From contig UQWH01000038.1 of assembly GCA_900544705.1 (NCBI GenBank), positions 1-18,263 of the forward strand: 18,263 bases of DNA, in the 5' to 3' direction. Below, piece by piece: positions 1 through 5,571 of the stretch. This stretch comes from an uncultured Eubacteriales bacterium (GTDB lineage Bacteria; Bacillota; Clostridia; Oscillospirales; Oscillospiraceae). The notes under the pieces were generated by a model. It saw nothing but the letters and a program-made list of their open reading frames with translations, searched no databases and was not told the DNA's origin. The position numbers and the translations under genes were made by a program. Positions within the stretch are counted from its first letter, which is position 1; every line of letters begins with the position of its first letter.

Positions 1-634
1 TGAGAAAGGACAGCTCATAGGCAGGGTTCAGGGCAATCTTCTTTTCATCCACCATGTCCAGCAGTTCGGGAATCAACTCTGTCAGACGGATATAGCGCTG
101 AATTTGATTTCTGCTTGAACCAGCCTGCTGAGCCAATATTTCATCGGCTCTCAACTTCGTCCCAACTTGGGACGAAGTTAAATCAACTCGCTCTCCCTGA
201 TGTTTCATGGCGTCCAGCTTCATCTTGTAGGCAAAGGCTCTTTCACTTGGGAGCAAGCTTTCTCGTTGCAAATTGCTGTCAACCATAATGATCGTGGCGG
301 CATCATCATCCAAATCCCGAACAATGACTGGCATGGTCTCCTTGTCTGCCAGTTCACTGGCTCTGTGCCGCCTGTGTCCGGCTACCAGCTCATAACCACC
401 CTCCGGGTCCGGTCGAGCAATCACCGGAACCAGAACGCCATACTGCTTGATACTGTCAGCGGTCTCCATCATGGCTTCGTCATCCTTGACTTTGAATGGG
501 TGGTTCTTAAAGGGATGCAATTCAGACAGCGGAATCTCCTGAATCTTTTCCAGCTTTACATCCTGACGGCCTTCTTCGGTGGAGAACAGATCATCTACCG
601 AGGCCAGCTCTATTTTTTTCGCGCTGCTTTTCAA
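1..634 (-). CDS. parB: ParB/Spo0J-family partition protein (partial, 3' end outside window)
   Basis: A centromere-binding ParB-family protein, read leftward and cut by the window edge after about 211 codons. The start is a TTG at 634, 7 nt behind a GGAGGTG site; it lies inside the end of parA (44-nt overlap), which suggests translational coupling. Visible features are a ParB N-terminal domain with the arginine-rich box GHRRHRA, the stretch NLQRESLLPSERAFAYKMK, and a helix-turn-helix region near AQQAGSSRNQIQRYIRL. The segment DLTSSQVGTKLRADEI and the following RYIRLTELIPELLDMVDE are typical of ParB proteins on Firmicutes integrative conjugative elements rather than of chromosomal Spo0J. The probable role is segregation or maintenance of the excised element together with ParA. 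The family call is firm; the ICE assignment is inference from resemblance. Confidence 0.88.
   Translation of the reverse strand, partial: MKSSAKKIELASVDDLFSTEEGRQDVKLEKIQEIPLSELHPFKNHPFKVKDDEAMMETADSIKQYGVLVPVIARPDPEGGYELVAGHRRHRASELADKETMPVIVRDLDDDAATIIMVDSNLQRESLLPSERAFAYKMKLDAMKHQGERVDLTSSQVGTKLRADEILAQQAGSSRNQIQRYIRLTELIPELLDMVDEKKIALNPAYELSFL
153..179. repeat. Perfect inverted repeat inside parB (11-bp arms, 5-bp spacer)
   Basis: AACTTCGTCCC (153-163) and its exact reverse complement GGGACGAAGTT (169-179) flank AACTT. It lies in the part of parB that encodes TSSQVGTK, between the ParB box and the helix-turn-helix. It could be a binding site for ParB itself (a parS-like site), an mRNA hairpin, or a by-product of conserved protein sequence. 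No function is demonstrated. Confidence 0.6.
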
Positions 635-1412
635 GTTTCAACACCTCCTTCGTCAGATTTCGATACCCCTCTGCCACTTTGCCGCCAGGGTCATGGGCGA
701 AAATACTTTTTCCCTCTGCGCTAATTTCCTTTGCCCGGACAGAGTGGGGGATCTCTGTGCTGAATACTTTGATCTTGCTGCCATAGGTCTCACGCAGGAG
801 CGCGGAGATCTCTTTGGCAAAGTTGGTTCGGCTGTCCACCATCGTCAGCAGGATACCGTCTATCTGGAGCTTGGGGTTGATCTGCCGCTTTACCTTGTTT
901 ACCGTGGAGAGCAGCTGTTCCAGTCCTTTGGCGGGCAGATACTCTGCCTGAACGGGAATTATGATCCTGTTCGCAGCGGCCAGCGCATTGACTGTGAGCA
1001 TACCCAGGGAGGGCTGGCAGTCGATGAGGATATGGGAGTATTGCCCCTTCAGCGTGTCCAGATATTGCCGCAAGATAGTCTCACGGCTCATGGCGTTTAC
1101 CAGGGATACCTCCATACCGGATAACTGGATGTCCGCAGGCATCAGGTCAACGCCTTCTGCATGATGCAGAATACCTTCTCCGGGGCGTATAGGCTGATCC
1201 ATCAGAATTTTGCCCATTGCATCGGACAATGTAAATGGCAACTTGTCCGGTTGCGGATTTCCCAGGCTGATTGTCAGGCTCCCTTGCGGGTCCCCGTCGA
1301 TCAGCAGGACTTTCTTTCCGGCCTGCGCCAGCCCGATTCCCAAGTTGGCACAGGTCGTTGTCTTGCCAACGCCGCCTTTCTGGTTGGCAATGGCGATGAT
1401 TTGCGTGTTCAT
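591..1412 (-). CDS. parA: ParA/Soj-family partition ATPase (ICE type)
   Basis: A 273-residue ParA/MinD-superfamily ATPase. The start chosen is the ATG at 1412, giving MNTQIIAIANQKGGVGKTT. It sits behind GAGGTGA at good distance, and the deviant Walker A motif KGGVGKTT is then at residues 11-18 as expected. The upstream in-frame extension to 1547 runs through a terminator-like hairpin and is not protein-like. LLIDGDPQGSL is the Walker A' motif, and HILIDCQPSLGMLTVNAL is the Walker B region. The protein would bind ATP and nonspecific DNA and position DNA bound by ParB. The end, KLEKQREKNRAGLGR, overlaps the parB start. It closely resembles the ParA found near one end of Tn1549-like conjugative elements in gut Firmicutes, which fits its place next to a ribosomal operon. 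Confidence 0.93.
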   Translation of the reverse strand: MNTQIIAIANQKGGVGKTTTCANLGIGLAQAGKKVLLIDGDPQGSLTISLGNPQPDKLPFTLSDAMGKILMDQPIRPGEGILHHAEGVDLMPADIQLSGMEVSLVNAMSRETILRQYLDTLKGQYSHILIDCQPSLGMLTVNALAAANRIIIPVQAEYLPAKGLEQLLSTVNKVKRQINPKLQIDGILLTMVDSRTNFAKEISALLRETYGSKIKVFSTEIPHSVRAKEISAEGKSIFAHDPGGKVAEGYRNLTKEVLKLEKQREKNRAGLGR

Positions 1413-1457
1413 TGACTTCACCTCATTTCTAATTATTGCTGTTGCTTCTGGAAATAG

Positions 1458-1497
1458 AAAAAGCCGCCACTTCAAAATTAACAGTGAAGTGACGGCT
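1458..1497 (-). terminator. Terminator-like hairpin upstream of parA
   Basis: On the minus strand AGCCG-T-CACTTCA pairs with TGAAGTG-G-CGGCT (arms 1485-1497 and 1462-1474, one T-G wobble), with a 10-nt loop, followed by TTTTT. It lies 46 nt before the parA start, so it is either an attenuator in the parA leader or an insulator against transcription from outside the element. Confidence 0.65.
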
Positions 1498-1530
1498 CTT
1501 TCTATCGCCGGAATACGAGTTCCTGAAATG

Positions 1531-1560
1531 AAAAAAGCACCCAGCATTTATACTGTGTGC
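1531..1560 (-). terminator. Second terminator-like hairpin upstream of parA
   Basis: On the minus strand GCAC-A-CAG pairs with CTG-G-GTGC (1537-1560) around an 8-nt loop, followed by six Ts. The stem is weak (seven pairs with one mismatch). Together with the hairpin at 1462-1497 it forms a tandem arrangement ahead of parA. Confidence 0.45.
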
Positions 1561-1569
1561 TACATCAAA

Positions 1570-1598
1570 TTCATATTCAATTATTCAAATTAGCTCAA
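1570..1598 (-). promoter_or_regulatory. Weak candidate sigma-A promoter for parA
   Basis: TTGAGC (1593-1598) and TATGAA (1570-1575) are separated by 17 bp on the minus strand. A transcript starting near 1563 would meet both terminator-like hairpins before parA. The match is modest and the sequence is AT-rich, so chance is possible. Confidence 0.35.
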
Positions 1599-1656
1599 AC
1601 TATGCCAAACTGCCACAGCCAAAAAACGAGGGAAAGGAGGGCTGAAAAGCACCCCA

Positions 1657-1767
1657 AAAATCGGCTCTCGGTTAACCACTTTGGGAACCACTTCCCCCTC
1701 TTTTCGCCCTCTTTTTGGTCAGTTAACCACTTGCGGACCACTAAAAATTGGATAAAATCGGCTCTCG
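1657..1767. repeat. Clustered direct repeats at the presumed ICE end
   Basis: AAAATCGGCTCTCG occurs exactly twice (1657-1670 and 1754-1767). GTTAACCACTT also occurs exactly twice (1671-1681 and 1722-1732). The core AACCACTT appears at 1674, 1686 and 1725, with a variant GACCACTA at 1736, so the cores sit in two pairs 11-12 bp apart. Such spacing is typical of protein-binding sites on one face of the helix. On the minus strand the core reads AAGTGGTT, and arm-type integrase sites at the ends of Tn916-like elements are also short repeated sequences of this sort. The rest of the gene-free stretch 1413-1877 holds only the hairpins listed separately. Confidence 0.6.
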
Positions 1768-1812
1768 TTTTGCCAAATTTGGTCAAACCATATCAGCCCG
1801 TTTAGATATAGC

Positions 1813-1846
1813 AAAAGCCCGGAAAACCTTGATTTTCCGGGCTTTT
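1813..1846 (-). terminator. Strong terminator downstream of rpsI
   Basis: AAAAGCCCGGAAAA (1813-1826) pairs perfectly with TTTTCCGGGCTTTT (1833-1846), with a 6-nt loop. The A/T ends give U-tracts in both directions, so it can end rpsI transcription and also stop transcription coming from the left. Confidence 0.9.
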
Positions 1847-1877
1847 TGAACCATTTTGATATAGTCTGAGCAGTCGA

Positions 1878-2282
1878 TTATCGCTTGCTGAACTGCGGAG
1901 CGCGACGAGCTGCTTTGAGACCGTACTTCTTTCTTTCCTTCATTCTCGGGTCGCGGGTCAGGAAGCCGGCGGCCTTCAGGGCTGCGCGGTACTCGCCGTT
2001 GACGCCCAGAAGAGCGCGGGAAATGCCATGACGGATGGCGCCGGCCTGGCCGGTCACGCCGCCGCCCTTGACGGTGCAGATGATGTCAACCTTGCCGAGG
2101 GTATCGGTGGTGACCAGCGGCTGACGAACGATCAGCTTCAGGGTATCGAGGCCGAAGTAATCGTCGATGTCGCGGCCGTTGATGATGATGGAGCCGGTGC
2201 CGCCTTCATAGACGCGGACGCGCGCGACGGAGGACTTCCGTCTGCCGGTGCCGTACTGATACTGTTTCTTGCTCTCGTACAT
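1878..2282 (-). CDS. rpsI: 30S ribosomal protein S9
   Basis: A complete 134-residue uS9 protein of the small ribosomal subunit. It has the conserved N-terminal YGTGRRKSSVARVRV, the central VKGGGVTGQAGAIRHGISRAL, and the canonical basic C-terminal tail ending KYGLKAARRAPQFSKR, which reaches the tRNA in the ribosomal P site. The ATG at 2282 is preceded by GGAGGTAACAGACT. It follows rplM after 17 bp, the usual two-gene operon. The C-terminus is intact, so any element inserted downstream has not damaged the gene. Confidence 0.98.
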   Translation of the reverse strand: MYESKKQYQYGTGRRKSSVARVRVYEGGTGSIIINGRDIDDYFGLDTLKLIVRQPLVTTDTLGKVDIICTVKGGGVTGQAGAIRHGISRALLGVNGEYRAALKAAGFLTRDPRMKERKKYGLKAARRAPQFSKR

Positions 2283-2299
2283 AGTCTGTTACCTCCTGA

Positions 2300-2731
2300 T
2301 TAGTCCAGCGTCCATGCTTCGGGCTTCTGGGCTGCGTGGTTGTGCTCAGCGCCGGTGAAGAGCTTCAGACGGGTGAGTGCAGCGCGGCCGATGGTGTTCT
2401 TCGGGAGCATGCCCTTGACGGCCAGCTCCATGGCGAACTCGGGACGCTCAGCCATGAGGGTCTTATACTTGGTTTCCTTCAGGCCGCCGATCCAGCCGGA
2501 ATGACGGCGGTAGTACTTCTGCTCCAGCTTCTTGCCGGTGAGGATGGCCTTGTCAACATTCACGATGATGACGTAGTCGCCGCAGTCGACGTTGGGAGTG
2601 AAGTCGGGCTTGGTTTTGCCGCGAAGGATGTTCGCAGCGATCACAGCGGTGCGGCCCAGGGGCTTATCTGCTGCATCAAGAACGTACCATTTGCGCTGGA
2701 CGTCCTCTTTTCTGACCAGGGTAGTGGACAT
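2300..2731 (-). CDS. rplM: 50S ribosomal protein L13
   Basis: A complete 143-residue uL13 protein, an early assembly protein of the large subunit. Hallmarks are WYVLDAADKPLGRTA near the N-terminus, DYVIIVNVDKAILTGKK, YYRRHSGWIGGLK, and AVKGMLPKNTIGRA. The start is the ATG at 2731 (MSTTLVRKEDVQRKWY), with GGAGGAAATCACTC before it. The longer reading frame upstream translates the promoter and leader, so it is not part of the protein. It is the first gene of the rplM-rpsI operon. Confidence 0.98.
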   Translation of the reverse strand: MSTTLVRKEDVQRKWYVLDAADKPLGRTAVIAANILRGKTKPDFTPNVDCGDYVIIVNVDKAILTGKKLEQKYYRRHSGWIGGLKETKYKTLMAERPEFAMELAVKGMLPKNTIGRAALTRLKLFTGAEHNHAAQKPEAWTLD

Positions 2732-2785
2732 GAGTGATTTCCTCCGTACTATGATAATAAATATTTTGACAAACTTGTTGATTGC

Positions 2786-2804
2786 GCGTACAATACGAGT
2801 ACAC
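2786..2804 (-). promoter_or_regulatory. Short hairpin at the 5' end of the rplM leader
   Basis: GTGTAC and GTACGC pair around a 7-nt loop just after the predicted transcription start (about 2807). L13 operon leaders in Firmicutes are known to carry autoregulatory hairpins. This one is in the right place, but membership of that family is unproven. Confidence 0.4.
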
Positions 2805-2813
2805 AGCTTTTTC

Positions 2814-2842
2814 TTTATACCACAGAGAAAACCGGCTGTCAA
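2814..2842 (-). promoter_or_regulatory. Sigma-A promoter of rplM-rpsI
   Basis: A consensus TTGACA (2837-2842) and TATAAA (2814-2819) are separated by exactly 17 bp. This gives a leader of about 75 nt before rplM and fits strong growth-linked expression. Confidence 0.9.
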
Positions 2843-2887
2843 GCAACTTTTTTGAGAATTTCATTTTTCATCGAAAGAACTCTTGGA

Positions 2888-2922
2888 TTCTCCCGTATTC
2901 TCGCGTTTTCTCTTGAATTCTC
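2888..2922. repeat. Four TTCTC motifs at exact 10-bp spacing
   Basis: TTCTC occurs at 2888, 2898, 2908 and 2918, a perfect 10-bp period, in the short gap between the rplM promoter and the TtcA-like gene. The last unit is part of AATTCTCAAAA (2916-2926), which is inverted relative to the TTTTGAGAATT ending at 2860. Helical phasing suggests either a bend or side-by-side protein binding. Confidence 0.55.
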
Positions 2923-2961
2923 AAAAGGCAAAAATCCGTATTACAGGGGGACTATCGCAAA

Positions 2962-3714
2962 ATGCAAAGAATGATGGGACTGATGCGGCGCTGCATCGAC
3001 GACTACCGCATGATCGAACCGAATGACAAGATCGCCGTGGGCGTTTCGGGGGGCAAGGACTCCCTGACGCTTCTGACGCTGCTGGCCGCGCTGCGGGAAT
3101 ACTACCCGGAGCCCTACGACCTGACCGCCATCACCATTGACATGGGCTTGCCGGGCATGGATTTCTCCCCGGTGGAGGACTACTGCGCCAAGCTGGGCGT
3201 CCCCTTTCAGCGCGTTCCCACGCAGATCGGGCCGATCATTTTCGAGTACCGCAAGGAGAAAAATCCCTGCTCCATGTGTGCGAAAATGCGCCGCGGCGCG
3301 CTGAATCAGGCGCTTCTGGCGCAGGGGTTTCACAAAATCGCGCTGGGCCACCACTACGACGACGCGGTGGAGACCTTCCTGATGAGCCTGCTGTTTGAGG
3401 GGCGGCTGAGCTGCTTCCAGCCTGTGACCAATCTCGATCGTACCGGCGTGACCCAGATTCGCCCCATGCTCTATCTGACCGAGGGAATGGTGCGCAGCTT
3501 TGCCGAATCGCAGCAGCTTCCTATCATTCATAACGTCTGCCCCTCGGACAAGCATACAAAGCGGCAGGAGATCAAGGACCTGATCGTCACGCTTTCCGCG
3601 ACCTATCCCGACCTCAAAAACCGCGTGTTCGGCGCGATGCAGCGGCTGCCGCTGCCGGAATGGGGCGTCATGCCGCACCCGCGGGGGAAGAAGGAATCTC
3701 ATATTCAAAAATGA
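2962..3714 (+). CDS. TtcA/TtuA-type tRNA thiolation ATPase
   Basis: A 250-residue PP-loop protein of the TtcA-like family. These enzymes adenylate a tRNA base and replace its oxygen with sulfur, for example making 2-thiocytidine at position 32. The PP-loop SGGKDS is at residues 29-34. CSMC (C103, C106) is the Fe-S binding pair and is followed by the family's AKMRRGALN; C193 in HNVCPSD is a plausible third cluster ligand. GHHYDDAVET is at 129-138. The ATG at 2962 lies 11 nt after AGGGGG. A second in-frame ATG at 2971 is possible, but both give the same domains. Family membership is clear; the exact base modified cannot be read from sequence, because the E. coli-type second CxxC is reduced to a single cysteine. 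It is divergent from rplM. Confidence 0.85.
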   Translation: MQRMMGLMRRCIDDYRMIEPNDKIAVGVSGGKDSLTLLTLLAALREYYPEPYDLTAITIDMGLPGMDFSPVEDYCAKLGVPFQRVPTQIGPIIFEYRKEKNPCSMCAKMRRGALNQALLAQGFHKIALGHHYDDAVETFLMSLLFEGRLSCFQPVTNLDRTGVTQIRPMLYLTEGMVRSFAESQQLPIIHNVCPSDKHTKRQEIKDLIVTLSATYPDLKNRVFGAMQRLPLPEWGVMPHPRGKKESHIQK

Positions 3715-3841
3715 GGGTCGGTGCCCAAAGCTGCGGGTGAATCAAGCGCCGGGATCGTGATGGTGAAATCGAGAGAGGCGAGGATCGTGTTCTCGTAATC
3801 CTGCTCTTGATGTCCTTGCCCGAAACAGGCGCGTGTACAAG

Positions 3842-3870
3842 TTGAAAATTCTCGGGAGCGCCGCGATAAT
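3842..3870 (+). promoter_or_regulatory. Sigma-A promoter of the SprT-like gene
   Basis: TTGAAA (3842-3847) and GATAAT (3865-3870) are 17 bp apart. The predicted start near 3877 is only about 15 nt before the ATG, leaving just enough leader for the GGAG site at 3881. Confidence 0.7.
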
Positions 3871-3891
3871 AAAGCGGAATGGAGATGGCAT

Positions 3892-4389
3892 ATGAAGAAT
3901 TTGCAGAATTTGGCCGCCGCGTGCGAGGCGGATCTGCGCTCGATCGGAATTCGCCCCGGCAGGGTTTCTGCGTGGCGTGTCAACACGCGTGCGAAAAGCC
4001 GGTGGGGACAGTGCAGGGAGCTTACGCCCGGCTGCTTTGAGATCAGCATTGCCGCGCGGCTCTTGCAGGACGACGTGAGCGATCAGGCGGCAAAGGACAC
4101 CATTCTGCACGAGCTGCTGCACACCGTGCGCGGCTGCCACGGGCATACCGGCCGCTGGGCGGAGCTGGCGGCGCAGGTGAACCGGCTCCTGCCGCAGTAT
4201 ACGATCAAACGCACGGCCACCGCAGAGGAAAAGGGAATAGAAGCCGTGCCGCGCGTGCGCGAAAGCCGCTATATGCTCCGCTGCGTCCGCTGCGGCAGGG
4301 AGTTCCGCCGCGAGCGGCAGAGCCGGATCATTCAGTACCCGGAGCGTTACCGCTGCACCTGCGGCGGCACATTGGAGCGCGTGCGATAA
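3892..4389 (+). CDS. SprT-like zinc metallopeptidase-fold protein
   Basis: A 165-residue protein of the SprT-like family. The gluzincin motif HELLH is at residues 73-77 (H73 and H77 as zinc ligands, E74 as catalytic acid) and is followed by GHTGRW, whose H85 is the expected third ligand. N-terminal to it, RAKSRWGQC matches the segment preceding the active site in the family. The C-terminal zinc ribbon is formed by CVRC (131-134) and CTC (155-157). Eukaryotic relatives (Spartan) degrade DNA-protein crosslinks, but the bacterial proteins are poorly characterised and no substrate can be assigned. The ATG at 3892 is 7 nt after GGAG. The protein is small and intracellular, with no signal peptide or membrane segment. 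Confidence 0.87.
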   Translation: MKNLQNLAAACEADLRSIGIRPGRVSAWRVNTRAKSRWGQCRELTPGCFEISIAARLLQDDVSDQAAKDTILHELLHTVRGCHGHTGRWAELAAQVNRLLPQYTIKRTATAEEKGIEAVPRVRESRYMLRCVRCGREFRRERQSRIIQYPERYRCTCGGTLERVR

Positions 4390-4422
4390 AGCGGCCCCGA
4401 CAGCTTGCACTAAAAGACCAAA

Positions 4423-4450
4423 CGGAGGAGAAGCAAACGCTTCTCCTCCG
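4423..4450. terminator. Bidirectional terminator between convergent genes
   Basis: CGGAGGAGAAGC (4423-4434) pairs perfectly over 12 bp with its complement (4439-4450) around AAAC. It lies between the stops of the SprT-like gene (+) and the rhomboid-like gene (-) and has T-rich sequence on both sides. Confidence 0.85.
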
Positions 4451-4455
4451 GTTCT

Positions 4456-5427
4456 TTACTGAATGTGGACGTGATTGTTGATATGGTCGATGCAGTAGCA
4501 GCGGTAGCCCTTGCACTTGGAGCAGTAGCGGAATTCCAGATCGGGATAGTCCGTATCGGTGCGGCCGCACACGGTGCACTTGTGACGGTAGGGGCGCTCG
4601 CCCGTGCTGCTGCGGTAGTTCTTTGCCCAGTCGGGGTTCGGTTCGGCGTCTACCTTGGCGCGGAAATCGCGGGAGGCCTTGCGTGCCTGCCGGCCGCGCT
4701 GCCAGCGCAGCGGGAAGAGATTGCGCACGTCCTTGCCCATGAACAGGAAGTAGTTCAGCAGGGCGATCAGCGGGAAGAGCGCGATCAGCAGGCAGTAGGT
4801 GCCGATATAGGCACTGTGGTACTTTGTCCAGTTGATGATGGCGATATAGACGCCGTTTGCGACCCCATAGGCGGTCAGACCGAGATCGACCAGCGCGAGC
4901 CACTTCATCTTGAGCGGGATGAAGAACATGAACAGCACGCGCTGCTCCGGAATCAGCGTCGCCACGGCGAGGAACATCGACAGGTTCAGGTAGGTGACGG
5001 TGACGGGCATGGGGAGGGAAAGACCGCCCGGGGCATAGCCCAGGTGGATGGCCAGCGCCGCGACGTCCATCATCAGCAGGCCCGTCAGATAGTAGAGATT
5101 GAAGCGCAGCATGCCCCAGTTGGCTTCCAGCGTTTTGCCGATCCAGTAGTAGAAATAGATGGCCAGCAGCATGAAAAAGAAACCGAACACACCGCTGCTG
5201 TACTCATAAGCGAAGGTGAAAACATAGGTAAACAGCCGCCAGACCTGTCCATGCAGGATCTTTGCCGCGTCGAAGCAGAACCAGCTATACATTTGCAGGC
5301 CGTCATCGTAGCGGGAGAAGAAATAGACGATCAGGTTGCCGATGCCGATGTACAGCATCAGGTTCGGGATGCCTTTATTGCGGTTTTTGTAAACAAAGCG
5401 ATTGAAATTTCTGCGTAGCTTGTTCAT
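4456..5427 (-). CDS. Rhomboid-fold membrane protein, probably non-catalytic, with zinc-binding tail
   Basis: A 323-residue polytopic membrane protein. Hydrophobic segments lie roughly at 22-37, 63-98, 109-130, 144-172, 177-198 and 207-230. GQVWRLFTYVF (60-70) matches the WR motif of the rhomboid/derlin superfamily, and GKTLEANWGMLRFNLYYL (97-114) matches the conserved stretch after its second helix. The catalytic GxSG serine is not seen; the equivalent region reads YLNLSMFLAVA, so this may be an inactive rhomboid. After a basic linker, the cytosolic tail carries CTVC (284-287), CSKC (302-305), CYC (310-312) and H315, H319 and H321, which should bind one or two zinc ions. The ATG at 5427 follows AAAGGAGG. 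Function is unknown; a role in membrane-protein handling is only inference from the fold. Confidence 0.78.
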   Translation of the reverse strand: MNKLRRNFNRFVYKNRNKGIPNLMLYIGIGNLIVYFFSRYDDGLQMYSWFCFDAAKILHGQVWRLFTYVFTFAYEYSSGVFGFFFMLLAIYFYYWIGKTLEANWGMLRFNLYYLTGLLMMDVAALAIHLGYAPGGLSLPMPVTVTYLNLSMFLAVATLIPEQRVLFMFFIPLKMKWLALVDLGLTAYGVANGVYIAIINWTKYHSAYIGTYCLLIALFPLIALLNYFLFMGKDVRNLFPLRWQRGRQARKASRDFRAKVDAEPNPDWAKNYRSSTGERPYRHKCTVCGRTDTDYPDLEFRYCSKCKGYRCYCIDHINNHVHIQ

Positions 5428-5456
5428 AAAATGCCTCCTTTGAAGGACTGAATTCT

Positions 5457-5485
5457 ATTTTAGCGGAAAAAGTTGGGCTTGTCTA
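5457..5485 (-). promoter_or_regulatory. Candidate promoter of the rhomboid-like gene
   Basis: TAGACA (5480-5485) and TAAAAT (5457-5462) are 17 bp apart on the minus strand. It is back to back with the SAH hydrolase promoter. Confidence 0.55.
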
Positions 5486-5513
5486 TGTACAAACTTTGAA
5501 TTTTGTAAATCCG

Positions 5514-5542
5514 TTGAAAAAAGCGGAGGGATATGCTATGAT
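5514..5542 (+). promoter_or_regulatory. Sigma-A promoter of the SAH hydrolase gene
   Basis: TTGAAA (5514-5519) and TATGAT (5537-5542) are separated by 17 bp. The leader is only about 20 nt, which leaves no room for a SAM- or SAH-type riboswitch. Confidence 0.8.
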
Positions 5543-5571
5543 ATTTTAAGAAATTTATGGAGGATTCAGCC

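Noticed and set aside
1413..1547. 45-codon N-terminal extension of ParA
   Set aside because: It reads through a terminator-like hairpin, while the internal ATG at 1412 has a good ribosome-binding site and places the Walker motif normally.
2888..2922. CRISPR or tandem-repeat array
   Set aside because: The units are only 10 bp with no separate spacers; there are no cas genes, and it is better described as phased binding sites or a bend.
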